This document shows, piece by piece, positions 22,932-32,537 of a stretch of 64,000 bases of DNA. The stretch lies in the NCBI GenBank assembly GCA_947575235.1, contig CANPMT010000003.1, positions 1 through 64,000 on the forward strand, read 5' to 3'. A model generated the notes under the pieces. That model was not told the origin of the DNA and ran no database searches. It saw only the letters and a program-made list of their open reading frames with translations. Position 1 is the first letter of the stretch; every line of letters starts with the position of its first letter. Source of the DNA: an uncultured Porphyromonadaceae bacterium (lineage in GTDB: Bacteria > Bacteroidota > Bacteroidia > Bacteroidales > Muribaculaceae). Made by a program: the position numbers and the translations under genes.

Positions 22932-23995
22932 GCCGAGGTCATATTCTCCATTATAACGAAAGCGGCCATGGCTTTCACCACATGCACGGCCCTGACAGCC
23001 ACGCAGGGATCATGGCGCCCCGCCGGATTGAGGGTGACGCCGTTGCCGTTGACATCGACTGTCTGCAGGGGCTGCATGAGGGTAGGGGTGGGTTTGAAAG
23101 CCACGTTGAAGAATATCGGCATGCCGTTGGATATGCCTCCCTGTATGCCTCCGCTGTAATTCGTGGCGGTGCGGAGTGGAGCCTCCGGCGACCCTGAGGG
23201 GAGGAATGTGTCGGCTGTGCGGCTTCCGAATGAGGCCGCCGCGTTGAATCCGAGTCCATATTCAAATCCTTTCGCGGCATTGATGCTCATCATGGCGGCG
23301 GCGAGCGAGGCATGTAGCTTGTCGGCCACCGGCGACCCTATCCCTGCCGGGACACCGGTAATGAGGCAGCTGACGCGTCCTCCTACACTGTCGCCGGCTT
23401 TCTTGGCAGCCATGACCTGCTCCTCCATTGCATTTTTAAGTTCGGGAGCCACTTCAAGGCGGGGTGTCTCTTCAGGATGAGCCATTATCTGGGCGAAGAT
23501 ATTCTCGTCGGCCACAGGGCCCACCTGCGACAGGACTGTCTCCACCTTCACCCCTTTCGATTCGAGCCATTGCGAGGCGAGGGCTCCGGCCACAACCCAG
23601 TTGACGGTCTCACGCGCGCTGGAGCGGCCCCCTCCGCGATGGTCGCGGATGCCGTAGCGGCGTATATAGGTGTAGTCGGCATGGTTGGGGCGGTACACCT
23701 TAGCCATCTCGTCATAGTCAGATGAATGATGGTCGGAGTTGCGCACAATGAATCCTATGGGTGAGCCGAGGGTCACGCCGTCGGGCGATATTCCGGAAAG
23801 GAATTCCGGACGGTCAGATTCCTTGCGTGCTGTGACGAGAGCCGATGAACCGGGACGCCGTTTGGCCACCTCCTCATAGAGGCGGTCGAAGTCAATCCTG
23901 AATCCTGCGGGGAATCCGTCGATTACCCCACCCATAGCGGGGCCGTGGCTTTCACCGAATGTGGTGAGAGTAATATTTTTTCCAAAAGTGTTCAT
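22928..23995 (-). CDS. aroC: chorismate synthase
   Basis: This 355-residue enzyme converts 5-enolpyruvylshikimate-3-phosphate to chorismate using reduced FMN, the last step of the shikimate pathway. The signatures are present: GESHGPAMGGVIDGFPAG near the N-terminus, YGIRDHRGGGRSSARETV in the middle, and GGIQGGISNG and RHDPCV-x-VRAV-x-V near the C-terminus. Length is normal for the family. It lies between ybaK and the YhcC-like gene in one operon; the gap from ybaK is 24 nt and the next start overlaps by 4 nt. Confidence 0.97.
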   Translation of the reverse strand: MNTFGKNITLTTFGESHGPAMGGVIDGFPAGFRIDFDRLYEEVAKRRPGSSALVTARKESDRPEFLSGISPDGVTLGSPIGFIVRNSDHHSSDYDEMAKVYRPNHADYTYIRRYGIRDHRGGGRSSARETVNWVVAGALASQWLESKGVKVETVLSQVGPVADENIFAQIMAHPEETPRLEVAPELKNAMEEQVMAAKKAGDSVGGRVSCLITGVPAGIGSPVADKLHASLAAAMMSINAAKGFEYGLGFNAAASFGSRTADTFLPSGSPEAPLRTATNYSGGIQGGISNGMPIFFNVAFKPTPTLMQPLQTVDVNGNGVTLNPAGRHDPCVAVRAVHVVKAMAAFVIMENMTSA

Positions 23996-24019
23996 CCTGA
24001 TATAATTAAATTAGAGGGT

Positions 24020-24499
24020 TCAGATATCAGTGGCGATATCGGCAGCCTCGGCCTCGGCGGCACGCAGAAGGTCGGCCGGACTAAGCTTGAGCTGCAACCC
24101 GCGTTTCCCCGCGCTGACGTAGATAAACGGGAAATCGAGAGCCTCGCTGCTGATAAACGTAGGGTAATGTTTCTTCATGCCGATAGAGGTGCAGCCTCCC
24201 CGGATATATCCTGTGAGCGGGAGGAGTTCCTTCATGGCTATCATCTCAGCCTTCTTGTTGCCTGAAGCCTTGGCGGCCTTCTTGAGGTCGACCTCGCGGT
24301 TCCCCGCGACGACACACACGAATATTCCGTGTCTGTCGCCGCGAAGCACGAGTGTCTTGAATACCTGTTCAATAGGCTCGCCGAGTTCGTCGGCCACATG
24401 GTCGGCGGCGAGATTGTCAGGATCGACCGTATATTCCACCAGTTCGTAGGGGATCTTCAGGCGGTCAAGAATGCGGGCTGCGTTAGTCTTGTCGGCCAT
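24020..24499 (-). CDS. ybaK: Cys-tRNA(Pro)/Cys-tRNA(Cys) deacylase YbaK
   Basis: The 159-residue protein fits the YbaK/EbsC family, which hydrolyses mischarged Cys-tRNA(Pro) in trans. Motifs: LKIPYELVEYTVDP, the K-T-L-V-L-R-G segment (EQVFKTLVLRGD) with the catalytic Lys, VVAGNREVDLKKAA, LTGYIRGGCTSIGMKK and TFISSEALDFPFIYVSAGKR. Only 1 nt separates it from the rho stop, and aroC follows. Confidence 0.92.
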   Translation of the reverse strand: MADKTNAARILDRLKIPYELVEYTVDPDNLAADHVADELGEPIEQVFKTLVLRGDRHGIFVCVVAGNREVDLKKAAKASGNKKAEMIAMKELLPLTGYIRGGCTSIGMKKHYPTFISSEALDFPFIYVSAGKRGLQLKLSPADLLRAAEAEAADIATDI

Positions 24500-24500
24500 A

Positions 24501-26645
24501 TCACTTGTCCATTGTCACGAGAAGCTCCTCGTTGTTGCGGGTCATCTCCATGCGTTTCTTTATGAAATCCATCGCTTCGAGCGAGTTCATGTCGCCGAGA
24601 TAATTGCGGAGTACCCACATACGGTTGAGATGCTCCTGCGGCAGGAGAAGGTCGTCGCGACGTGTCGAGGATGCGATGATGTCGACAGCCGGGAAGATGC
24701 GCTTGTTAGAGAGCTTGCGGTCGAGCTGGAGCTCCATGTTGCCGGTGCCCTTGAACTCCTCGAAGATCACCTCGTCCATCTTTGATGAGGTTTCGGTGAG
24801 GGCTGTGGCGATGATGGTGAGCGAGCCGCCGTTCTCAATGTTACGGGCCGCGCCGAAGAAGCGTTTGGGACGCTGCAGGGCATTGGCGTCGACACCGCCG
24901 GAGAGAATCTTGCCTGAAGCGGGAGATACGGTGTTGAATGCACGTGCAAGACGTGTGATCGAGTCGAGCATGATCACGACATCATGGCCGCACTCCACAA
25001 GACGTTTTGCCTTCTCAAGCACGATATTGGCTATCTTCACATGGCGGTCGGCCGGCTCGTCGAAGGTTGATGCTATCACCTCGGCGTTTACGCTGCGGGC
25101 CATGTCGGTAACCTCCTCGGGACGTTCGTCGATGAGGAGCATAATGATATAGGTGTCGGGGTGATTCTCCGATATTGCGTTGGCTATATCCTTGAGAAGG
25201 ATAGTCTTACCTGTTTTGGGAGGTGCCACGATAAGTGCACGCTGTCCTTTGCCGATAGGTGAGAAGAGGTCGACAACACGGGTTGAGATGTTGCACGATT
25301 TCCCCTTCGTGAGGTTGAACTTCTCATCAGGGAAGAGGGGCACGAGATGCTCAAATGGTATACGGTCGCGCACTTTTGCGGGTTCGAGGCCGTTGATTGA
25401 GATTACGTTTACAAGGGGATAATACTTGTCGCCTTCGCGCGGGGGACGTATAGAGGCCTCCACCACGTCGCCTGTCTTGAGACCGAATTCCTTGATCTGA
25501 TTCTGCGACACGTAGATATCATCGGGGCTGCTGAGATAATTGTAATCGCTTGAGCGGAGGAATCCGTAACCTTCGGGCATGATTTCGAGTACACCGTATG
25601 CGTCGAGGATTCCGCTGAAGTCGTAGGGCGACTCGTGAAGTAGCGATGTGGGGACAGGCTGGCCTTGCTGACGCATGAGGCGCTGCTGTTTCTTAAGGAT
25701 GGCTTTCTGCTGTTTGGTGAGGGGCTGCTGTGTGGTGGCCCCCGGTTCGCGTAGTGTTATGGGTGTGGCCTGTGGAGTGGGAAGAGCCGAGAGGTCTTCC
25801 ATATCCTCCCCCTGCATTGGCTGGGGCTGAGGAGTCTGCGGCTGGGGAGCCTGAGCGTTGCGTTGGTTGCGGGGAGTAAACATTTTCCCTTTTGTGGGGG
25901 GGAATAGTGAAGTAAGTGAGGAGATGTCGCTCTGGCCTGATTTGTTGCGTGGAGTGAAGACCTTCAGTTTCGGGCGTTCCGGCTCCTGGTTTTCTGCAAT
26001 TGCGGGAGCCTCATCCTGCTGCGGTGCGTCCTGGGGAGTGTGGTCGGAGTTGTTGATGTTTTCAATAATATTATCGGCGGCGGTGTTCTCTTCGGCAATC
26101 ATCGGAAGAGTGGGAATGTTTTCATTAGCTTCAGCGGCGGGAGTCTCTACGGGAGCGGGAGTCTCAGCCACCACTTTCTTAGGACGTCCTTTCTTTTTGG
26201 GAGCCGGAATTTCGGCTGCCACCTGCTGCGATTCGGGAGCGATTGATGCTGCGGCAGCCTGTTCGGCCTGTTGTTGCAGGAGGAGAGCCTTAGGTTTGCG
26301 TCCTCTCCTTTTGGGGAGGGGTAGAGTCTCCGGCAGGTCTGACGATACAGGTTGGTCAGAAGTCACATTATTGTTTTTAACAGTCTGGGCGGCTTTGTCG
26401 GCTGCGGCAGTTTCAGAAGCCGGCTTACGGCCTCGTTTGGCCTTGGGCTCCTTCTCCTTAGGTGCTTTTTTCTTATCAGCGTTTTTGGATACAAAATCTT
26501 TGGCGGTCTGTTCAGCCTGGAGGTCAAGAATCTGATTCTCGATCTCGTCGCGGGAGAGTGAAGAAACTTTTTTAATGCCCATGGATTCAGCTGTGCTTCT
26601 CAACTGGTCCTCCTCCATGTCTTTAAGATCATTTAAGTGGAACAT
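24501..26645 (-). CDS. rho: transcription termination factor Rho with long disordered insert
   Basis: The C-terminal ~400 residues are a normal Rho: cold-shock RNA-binding region ([20 protein letters not shown]), Walker A ([14 protein letters not shown]), Walker B ([14 protein letters not shown]), Q-loop and R-loop segments ([20 protein letters not shown]). The N-terminus is a Rho_N/SAP-like helix bundle (residues 1-50). Between them lie about 280 residues rich in Ala, Pro, Gln, Glu and Lys with three AT-hook-like cores (RGRKP at 71-75 and 114-118, KGRPK at 152-156). Total 714 residues versus about 420 in E. coli. Disordered inserts of this kind in Bacteroides Rho have been reported to drive phase separation needed for gut fitness. 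First gene of a five-gene operon with a promoter at 26888-26919. Confidence 0.97.
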   Translation of the reverse strand: MFHLNDLKDMEEDQLRSTAESMGIKKVSSLSRDEIENQILDLQAEQTAKDFVSKNADKKKAPKEKEPKAKRGRKPASETAAADKAAQTVKNNNVTSDQPVSSDLPETLPLPKRRGRKPKALLLQQQAEQAAAASIAPESQQVAAEIPAPKKKGRPKKVVAETPAPVETPAAEANENIPTLPMIAEENTAADNIIENINNSDHTPQDAPQQDEAPAIAENQEPERPKLKVFTPRNKSGQSDISSLTSLFPPTKGKMFTPRNQRNAQAPQPQTPQPQPMQGEDMEDLSALPTPQATPITLREPGATTQQPLTKQQKAILKKQQRLMRQQGQPVPTSLLHESPYDFSGILDAYGVLEIMPEGYGFLRSSDYNYLSSPDDIYVSQNQIKEFGLKTGDVVEASIRPPREGDKYYPLVNVISINGLEPAKVRDRIPFEHLVPLFPDEKFNLTKGKSCNISTRVVDLFSPIGKGQRALIVAPPKTGKTILLKDIANAISENHPDTYIIMLLIDERPEEVTDMARSVNAEVIASTFDEPADRHVKIANIVLEKAKRLVECGHDVVIMLDSITRLARAFNTVSPASGKILSGGVDANALQRPKRFFGAARNIENGGSLTIIATALTETSSKMDEVIFEEFKGTGNMELQLDRKLSNKRIFPAVDIIASSTRRDDLLLPQEHLNRMWVLRNYLGDMNSLEAMDFIKKRMEMTRNNEELLVTMDK

Positions 26646-26881
26646 AAAAGATTTATGTTATAGGATGTTTGTCAACAGACACAATCGAAGGATTACGATT
26701 ACTCATATTGCCCCATAAGCTCACCGTGCGGGTGAGAAGCTGGAATCATGCCTGTATGATAGAATTGATAATTTGAATTAAAGAGGGTCTTCCAACCTGC
26801 GGAATTGCTAATAGGTGAGGGTAGGAAGGATAGTCTTCACGGCTGTGCCAGTAACCGACACTTGGCCTCAGGACTTTTGAT
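26646..26881 (-). promoter_or_regulatory. rho leader, about 235 nt
   Basis: The region between the rho transcription start (near 26881) and its ATG is unusually long for this genome. It holds a CTCACC/GGTGAG hairpin with a 5-nt loop near 26720-26740 and another weak pairing near 26870. Rho genes often control their own transcription through their leaders; that this leader does so is inference. Confidence 0.4.
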
Positions 26882-26887
26882 TTAGTG

Positions 26888-26919
26888 CAAAGTTAGGAAA
26901 AAGAATTTATTTGCACAAA
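26888..26919 (-). promoter_or_regulatory. rho operon promoter
   Basis: On the minus strand TTTG (26919-26916), 20 nt, TAACTTTG (26895-26888): a perfect match to the Bacteroidota consensus. Confidence 0.8.
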
Positions 26920-26963
26920 TATATAACGTGAAAAGGGTGTAAAATGTTGTGACGGAAGGGATG

Positions 26964-27005
26964 TAAAAAAAGGAAGGGGCGTGGATCATAAAAAATCCAC
27001 GCCCC
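26964..27005 (-). terminator. terminator of rubrerythrin gene
   Basis: GGGGCGTGGAT and ATCCACGCCCC form an 11-bp stem with an A-rich loop, followed on the minus strand by TTCCTTTTTTT. It lies 20 nt past the rubrerythrin stop. Confidence 0.9.
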
Positions 27006-27025
27006 TGAATATATTTCTCTTATGA

Positions 27026-27580
27026 TTACTTGTTGCCGAAGTAACGGTTGTAAAGACCGAAGAAGCCGCGGCCATGACGGGCCTCATCCTTAGCCATCTC
27101 ATGAACGGTGTCGTGGATAGCGTCGAGGTTCTGGGCCTTGGCGTTCTTTGCGATGCGCATCTTATCCTCGTTGGCACCGGCCTCGGCATGCATACGCTTC
27201 TCAAGGTTGGTCTTTGTGTCCCAAACCATGTCGCCGAGAAGCTCAGCGAATTTGGCAGCGTGCTCAGCCTCCTCCCAAGCGTAACGCTTGAAAGCCTCGG
27301 CGATCTCGGGATAACCCTCGCGGTCGGCCTGACGAGACATTGCCAGGTACATGCCAACCTCGGTGCATTCGCCGGTGAAGTGGTTGTTGAGGTCTTTTAT
27401 CATCTCCTCGTCGCAGCCCTTGGCCACGCCGATCTCATGCTCGGTCACAAATTTAAGAAGCTCAGCTTTGTCAAGCTCTTTAAACTTTGATGCGGGTGCG
27501 CCACACTGGGGGCACTTCGCAGGTGCTTCCTCACCCTCGGCTACATAGCCGCAGATGGTGCAGATCCATTCTTTTGCCAT
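27026..27580 (-). CDS. rbr: rubrerythrin (reverse-order rubredoxin-diiron type)
   Basis: The rubredoxin iron site comes first (Cys7, Cys10, Cys23, Cys26 in [20 protein letters not shown] and QCG), followed by a four-helix diiron domain with E-x-x-H pairs ([43 protein letters not shown]). This order is the reverse of classical rubrerythrin and is common in Bacteroidota and clostridia. It reduces hydrogen peroxide with electrons from NADH via rubredoxin reductase, protecting an anaerobe against oxygen. The 184-residue length is normal. It stands alone, with its own promoter and terminator. Confidence 0.93.
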   Translation of the reverse strand: MAKEWICTICGYVAEGEEAPAKCPQCGAPASKFKELDKAELLKFVTEHEIGVAKGCDEEMIKDLNNHFTGECTEVGMYLAMSRQADREGYPEIAEAFKRYAWEEAEHAAKFAELLGDMVWDTKTNLEKRMHAEAGANEDKMRIAKNAKAQNLDAIHDTVHEMAKDEARHGRGFFGLYNRYFGNK

Positions 27581-27653
27581 AATTTTCAGTTATTAGTTAT
27601 TAGTTGTGAGTTGGTTATATATTTACTTTATATTTTTCTCTTCTCTTTCTTTA

Positions 27654-27685
27654 CAAAGTTAGTGATTTTTTCCTAATTTCGCAAG
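27654..27685 (-). promoter_or_regulatory. rubrerythrin promoter
   Basis: On the minus strand CTTG (27685-27682), 20 nt, TAACTTTG (27661-27654). The ~70-nt leader contains a TTATTAG repeat similar to one near 63610. Confidence 0.65.
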
Positions 27686-27737
27686 TAGAAATATCGGTTT
27701 AGTATCATCATTTCATATATTTTAAACTACATTAACT

Positions 27738-28718
27738 ATGGCAAGAGCAAGGTTCTCATCTCATCCTCTCGAAAAAGCTGTGGCGGAGGCGTGGCGGGGC
27801 GTCAGATTCCCGAAGGTGCTGGTGACTGTGAGCGGAGGCGCCGACAGTGTGGCGCTCCTTTCCTCGCTTAATGCCATCAGGGGGCCGGAATGTGTGGCCG
27901 CACATTGCAATTTTCATCTGAGGGGGGAGGAGAGCATGCGCGACCAGAGGGTGGTGGAGCGGCTCTGCCGTGAACTGGGCGTTGAACTCTTGGTAAAGGA
28001 TTTCGATGTGCCGCTATATATTAAGGAGAGAAGGGGAGTGTCGGTCGAGATGGCTTGCCGTGAACTCAGATATGAGTGGTTTCGCAACCTGCTTGCCTAC
28101 ACCGGCGCCGCCCGGATAACCACAGGGCATAACGCCGACGATAACATCGAGACACTTCTCCTTAATCTGCTCCGAGGGTCGGGCACGTTGGGATTGAAGG
28201 GGATGGTGCCTGACACGGGTGAGATATGGCGTCCGCTTTTGGGGGTGCACCGCACTATGATTGTGGATTATCTTGAATCGCGTGGTCTGACTTACATCAC
28301 TGACTCATCGAATCTTTCAAGCGATTACCGTCGCAATTTCCTGCGTAATGAGATTATTCCGATGCTGAGAAGCCGCTGGGAGGGGTTTGACAAGGCCCTC
28401 GACCGCTCTTTGCTCTGTCTGCGCAGCGAGAATGCGGTGGTTGCCCATAGTGTGGCTATGGCTCTGCCGCCTGCCGGCCAACCGCTTGAGCGGAGCCGTG
28501 TGCTGGCCTTCCCGGATCCGGAACTGCTGGTGCGCCGGTTTATCGAACCGCTCTCACCATTCACCACCACGGCCTCCGAGATTGTGGCGGCCATGCGCGC
28601 CGACAAACCTGATGTGAAGCGGTGGCGGCTGCGCGGAGGGGTTGCGACGCTGAAAGGGGGGAGGCTCTCGCTCTCTCTGTCTGGCCGCACTGATTCTGTC
28701 AACGGCTCAGACGACTGA
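27738..28718 (+). CDS. tilS: tRNA(Ile)-lysidine synthase
   Basis: The N-terminal PP-loop ATPase motif VSGGADS (31-37), AAHCNFHLRG, TTGHNADDNIETLLLNLLRG and the R-x-FLRNEIIP segment are all typical of TilS, which converts C34 of the AUA-reading tRNA(Ile) to lysidine. At 326 residues it is about 100 shorter than many Bacteroidota homologues: the C-terminal TilS domain seems reduced to about 60 residues (SPFTTTASEIVAAM, VKRWRLRGGVATLKGG). The catalytic domain is complete, so it should work, and the gene is essential in most bacteria. Its 3' end overlaps the convergent regulator gene by 20 nt. Confidence 0.9.
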   Translation: MARARFSSHPLEKAVAEAWRGVRFPKVLVTVSGGADSVALLSSLNAIRGPECVAAHCNFHLRGEESMRDQRVVERLCRELGVELLVKDFDVPLYIKERRGVSVEMACRELRYEWFRNLLAYTGAARITTGHNADDNIETLLLNLLRGSGTLGLKGMVPDTGEIWRPLLGVHRTMIVDYLESRGLTYITDSSNLSSDYRRNFLRNEIIPMLRSRWEGFDKALDRSLLCLRSENAVVAHSVAMALPPAGQPLERSRVLAFPDPELLVRRFIEPLSPFTTTASEIVAAMRADKPDVKRWRLRGGVATLKGGRLSLSLSGRTDSVNGSDD

Positions 28719-29409
28719 AGAATTCCTCGCGGCGCGAGTCTGATATCGGTATGTAGACTTTCCCGAATACTATCCGGCCACGCTCCACAACCTCGATATT
28801 AGGGATATTGACGATAAACGAGCGGTGTACGCGCATGAAACTGTCGGCTGGGAGCTGCTCCTCGATATCCTTCAGACTCATCAGTGAGCTGACCTGCGAT
28901 CCATCCTTACGGTTGAATATCACGCGGTCGTTCTGCACCTCGATATATGTAAGCTGGTCAGTGTGAATCTGCACGAGCCTGTAATCAGCCTTGACTGTTA
29001 TGGTGTCTCTTGAGGGGCGGCGTGAATTACGGAAACTGTCGCGCATGGCAAACCATTCCACAGCTTTCCCCACGGCCCTGGAGAACTCGGCGAAGCTCAC
29101 AGGTTTGAGAAGATAGTCGAGCGCGTTAACCTTGAAGCCGTCGACAGCATACTGCTGATAGGCGGTGATGAAGATGATGCGTGTTGAGGCAGGTATGACC
29201 CCTGCGAAGTCTATGCCGTTGAGCAGGGGCATGTTTATGTCGAGAAACACCAGGTCGATGTCGCCGGCCACCACACTCTTTATGGCTTCGGCAGCCGATT
29301 CGTAGCAGCCCTGCAGCTGCAATACAGGAGTCTGCCCGATATAGCTCTTGATAAGTTCGCGAGCCAGAGGCTCATCGTCGACAAGTATACATTTCAGTGG
29401 TCTGGTCAT
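28699..29409 (-). CDS. LytTR-family response regulator
   Basis: The 236-residue protein has a receiver domain (CILVDDEPLARELI; phospho-acceptor Asp in VFLDINMPLLNG; Lys in YLLKPVSF) and a C-terminal LytTR DNA-binding domain (VKADYRLVQIHTDQLTYIEV ... FMRVHRSFIVNI ... VYIPISDSRREEFF). It is the last gene of the efflux operon and the partner of the kinase 44 nt upstream. In Bacteroidota, LytTR regulators of this layout control adjacent transporters. Its 3' end overlaps tilS on the other strand. Confidence 0.93.
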   Translation of the reverse strand: MTRPLKCILVDDEPLARELIKSYIGQTPVLQLQGCYESAAEAIKSVVAGDIDLVFLDINMPLLNGIDFAGVIPASTRIIFITAYQQYAVDGFKVNALDYLLKPVSFAEFSRAVGKAVEWFAMRDSFRNSRRPSRDTITVKADYRLVQIHTDQLTYIEVQNDRVIFNRKDGSQVSSLMSLKDIEEQLPADSFMRVHRSFIVNIPNIEVVERGRIVFGKVYIPISDSRREEFFSRLSR

Positions 29410-29453
29410 TTGCTGTAAAGTATTTGGGGGTGTTTTCTGTCAGGTGAGTATTA

Positions 29454-30557
29454 TTATTTCCCGAGTGCGTCAAGCGATATTTTCAGTTCGATGGCGAATA
29501 TGCCGTCGGTCTTGTTCACTGTCAGCCGGTGGCTGTGAGGATAAAGAAGACCTAACTGCCGCTCCACATTCACAAGTCCCACGCCCGATTCCGTCCCTTT
29601 CTCACCATCGGTCTCCGGGTGAGAATCGGCCTCGGGGTTATAACTGTTGTCGACGCGGCAAATGAGCCAACCTTTCTCTACACCAATGACTATGGATATG
29701 AAACCTGACTGCCCGTTGGGGGCGGCATGCTTGAAAGCGTTCTCAATCAGAGTGAGAAGCAGGAGCGGAGCGATCTGGCAACCGGGGGCTGCCGTGACGT
29801 TGATGTCGCAGCTTAGTTGCATACCCCCGCTCAGACGCAGGCGCATAAGCTCGATATAATCAGATATGAACTGCATCTCCTTTTCAAGAGGCACATAAGG
29901 CATACCCGAGTCGTAAATCATGAACCTCAGCATATTGCTGAGGTCATGTAGAGCCTGGCGGGCACGCTCCGGAGCGAATCCAATCAAGGCATAGATGTTG
30001 TTGAGAGTGTTGAAAAGGAAATGGGGATTGAGCTGGGCCTTGAGACTTTTCAGTTCAATCTGGCGTTTCTCGGCACTCAGCTCAAGTTCCTGACGCCTCA
30101 CATTCTCATGCTCGCGAGAGAGACGCAAGGCGTATGCGAGCGCCACGGCAAGCACCATCATAATGCCGTCGCGGATAAGAAACCCGAAATAACCCAACAG
30201 ATATTGTCCCAGCGAGAGGGTCACGTTTTTGAGCGGTTTGGGTCTCGGCAATCCGCCGTGAGTCTCGAACCATAGCGGAATCAGGGCGCAGACAATCACA
30301 ATGATGCAGAAATTCACCAGAAAGAAGAGTGCGCGGCGGTCGTTATGAACCAGTGTCGCCGGGACGAGCCAGAAATAGTTAACCACAAACACCAGGGTGT
30401 AGAATGTGGCCATGAGCACCCCCATCACCATCCATGCCGTAGGTTCGCCGGAATGGCTGAAGATTGACAGGGCGGAGGGGAAATAAAACAGTACGAGCGA
30501 CAGCAGGACCACTGTCGCCGTACCGGAGTAACGTTTCTTTGATAGATTGTCATTCAT
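29454..30557 (-). CDS. LytS-type sensor histidine kinase
   Basis: The 367-residue kinase has four N-terminal membrane segments (about 15-35, 45-65, 78-98, 120-145), a short coiled linker (LSREHENVRRQELELSAEKR) and the His_kinase domain with LKAQLNPHFLFNTLNNIYAL, the phospho-acceptor His being in NPHFLFN. An ATPase domain follows (LLLLTLIENAFKHA ... GVGLVNVERQL). It overlaps the permease gene by 8 nt. It probably senses a membrane or efflux signal for the MacAB-like pump encoded in the same operon; the ligand is unknown. Confidence 0.92.
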   Translation of the reverse strand: MNDNLSKKRYSGTATVVLLSLVLFYFPSALSIFSHSGEPTAWMVMGVLMATFYTLVFVVNYFWLVPATLVHNDRRALFFLVNFCIIVIVCALIPLWFETHGGLPRPKPLKNVTLSLGQYLLGYFGFLIRDGIMMVLAVALAYALRLSREHENVRRQELELSAEKRQIELKSLKAQLNPHFLFNTLNNIYALIGFAPERARQALHDLSNMLRFMIYDSGMPYVPLEKEMQFISDYIELMRLRLSGGMQLSCDINVTAAPGCQIAPLLLLTLIENAFKHAAPNGQSGFISIVIGVEKGWLICRVDNSYNPEADSHPETDGEKGTESGVGLVNVERQLGLLYPHSHRLTVNKTDGIFAIELKISLDALGK

Positions 30558-31770
30558 AACGTATGGCCTCTATGGGGTCAAGATTTGAGGCCTTCGCCGC
30601 CGGATAGAATCCGAAGATAATACCGATGACGGTGCAGACCAGGAATGAGAGGATGACCGACGAAGCCGACACCGTCACAGGCCAGTGCGCGAAAGTGACA
30701 ATCATCCAAGAAGCTAACGCGCCGAGGAGGATTCCTATTATACCGCCGGTGACCGAAATTATGACAGCCTCTATGAGGAACTGGGTCATGATGTCGCGCC
30801 CGGTGGCGCCGATGCTCATGCGCAGACCAATCTCGCGGGTGCGCTCGGTGACGCTCACAATCATGATGTTCATGATGCCGATACCGCCCACGAGGAGCGA
30901 GATACCCGCCACGGCTGCCAGCAGGACGGTCATCATGGAGGAGGTGGATGAAATCATCTCGGCAAGCTCCTGCATTGAGCGGATGGTGAAGTTATCCTCG
31001 TCGCCGTCGCGCAGTTTATGCTGCGTGCGGAGAATGTCGGTGATTTCGTCGATGGTCTTCTCCGTCTGCTCCTCATCTATGGCCGAAGCCTGGATTCCCT
31101 GCAGATAGTCGATGGCCAGCATACGCTTCATGACCGTGGTGTAGGGCACCAGTGCGAGGTCGTCCTGGTCCTGCCCCATGGTGTTGTAGCCCTTCTCCTC
31201 AAGCACGCCGATCACGGTGAGGGGCACTTTCCCGAAGCGCACCACCTTCCCTATCGGGTCAGAGCCATCCGGGAAGAGGTTGTCTACGAGAGTCTTGCCG
31301 AGCACGCATACTTTGGCGGCGTTCTTGACATCAGTCTCTGTAAAGAAATCTCCCTCGGCCACGCTGCGCTGGCGAATGTCGAGATATTGCGTGTTGACAC
31401 CCTGCGCCTGCGAGGGGTAGTTGCTGTTGCCATATATCCACTGTCCGGAACTGCTGACAGTCGGGGTAATGTTGGCGATAGTTGAGGCCTGGGTGACGAG
31501 CGCCTCATAGTCGGCCGGTTTCAGTGTCTGCATGTCATCGCTGCTCTGGCGCACGCCACCTCTCTTGTCGGCACCCGGGAAGATCATAATCATGTTGCTG
31601 CCCATCTCGGAGATCTGCGCCTTGATAGAGTCTTTCGACCCCTGGCCGATGGCGAGCATGGCAATCACCGCCCCCACGCCGATAATGACGCCGAGCATGG
31701 TGAGGAAGCATCTCATCTTGTTGTTGTTGAGAGCTTTCAACGCTATTTTCAGTAGGTTCTGTATATTCAT
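30550..31770 (-). CDS. MacB-type ABC transporter permease
   Basis: The 406-residue protein has the MacB permease layout: a first membrane helix (about 20-45: RCFLTMLGVIIGVGAVIAML), a ~220-residue periplasmic MacB_PCD domain, and three C-terminal helices (about 285-305, 330-360, 370-395) carrying TERTREIGLRMSIGATGRDI, the FtsX-type motif. The nucleotide-binding domain is a separate protein encoded upstream, whereas E. coli MacB is fused. With the ATPase, adaptor and TolC-like protein of the same operon it forms a tripartite mechanotransmitting exporter. Confidence 0.93.
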   Translation of the reverse strand: MNIQNLLKIALKALNNNKMRCFLTMLGVIIGVGAVIAMLAIGQGSKDSIKAQISEMGSNMIMIFPGADKRGGVRQSSDDMQTLKPADYEALVTQASTIANITPTVSSSGQWIYGNSNYPSQAQGVNTQYLDIRQRSVAEGDFFTETDVKNAAKVCVLGKTLVDNLFPDGSDPIGKVVRFGKVPLTVIGVLEEKGYNTMGQDQDDLALVPYTTVMKRMLAIDYLQGIQASAIDEEQTEKTIDEITDILRTQHKLRDGDEDNFTIRSMQELAEMISSTSSMMTVLLAAVAGISLLVGGIGIMNIMIVSVTERTREIGLRMSIGATGRDIMTQFLIEAVIISVTGGIIGILLGALASWMIVTFAHWPVTVSASSVILSFLVCTVIGIIFGFYPAAKASNLDPIEAIRYE

Positions 31771-31782
31771 GACTCAAACTCA

Positions 31783-32529
31783 TTATTCCTCCTGGGGAAG
31801 ATTACGGTAGACCTCCTCGGCCGATTTGATATCGTAGTTATACTCATCGCTGACAATATGTCCGTCGCGCAGCATTATGTTGCGTGAGGAGTAGAGTGCC
31901 AGTTCGGGATTATGCGTCACGAAGATGATTGTCTTCCCCTCGTTATAGAGTTTCTGGAAGAGTGTCAATATGGAGAATGACGTGCGCGTGTCGAGGTTGC
32001 CGGTGGCCTCGTCGGCGAGTATTATCACCGGGTTGTTTACCAGGGCGCGTGCTATGGCCACACGCTGCTGCTGCCCTCCCGACATCTGGTTGCTCTTATG
32101 ATAGAGGCGATCGCCCAGCCCGACGGCCCGCAGGCATTTCTCAGCCCTCTCGGCCCTCTCCTTTGCCGACACCCCGGAATTGTAGAGCAACGGCAGCTCC
32201 ACATTCTCAAGGGCAGTCGTCTTTGGGAGCAGGTTATAGTTCTGGAATATGAAGCCGATCTTGCGGTTGCGTATCCTGGCCCGTTCATTCTTGCCCATAT
32301 CCTGCACGGAGATTCCGTCAAGGAGATACTGCCCCGATGTAGGGGTGTCAAGACATCCCAAGGTGTTGAGGAGGGTTGACTTGCCCGATCCCGACGTGCC
32401 CATAATTGTTACGAACTCACCCTCATAGATGGTGAACGAGACGCCCCGCAGGGCTTTGACAGTCTCGTCACCAACTTTGAAGTAGCGTTTAAGATCGACA
32501 ATCTTTATTATCTCTTTCTCTTTAGCCAT
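31783..32529 (-). CDS. ABC transporter ATP-binding protein (MacB/LolD type)
   Basis: The 248-residue ATPase has Walker A ([15 protein letters not shown]), the Q-loop ([15 protein letters not shown]), the signature LSGGQ-like [15 protein letters not shown], Walker B ([13 protein letters not shown]) and the H-loop ([10 protein letters not shown]). It belongs to the LolD/MacB/FtsE group. Gaps of 12 nt to the permease and 8 nt from the adaptor gene place it inside the efflux operon. Confidence 0.95.
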   Translation of the reverse strand: MAKEKEIIKIVDLKRYFKVGDETVKALRGVSFTIYEGEFVTIMGTSGSGKSTLLNTLGCLDTPTSGQYLLDGISVQDMGKNERARIRNRKIGFIFQNYNLLPKTTALENVELPLLYNSGVSAKERAERAEKCLRAVGLGDRLYHKSNQMSGGQQQRVAIARALVNNPVIILADEATGNLDTRTSFSILTLFQKLYNEGKTIIFVTHNPELALYSSRNIMLRDGHIVSDEYNYDIKSAEEVYRNLPQEE

Positions 32530-32537
32530 AATTCAGT

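Noticed and set aside
22124..26561. Many long plus-strand ORFs opposite aroC and rho
   Set aside because: All are shadows of well-identified minus-strand genes in a GC-rich region; none has a ribosome site or domain.
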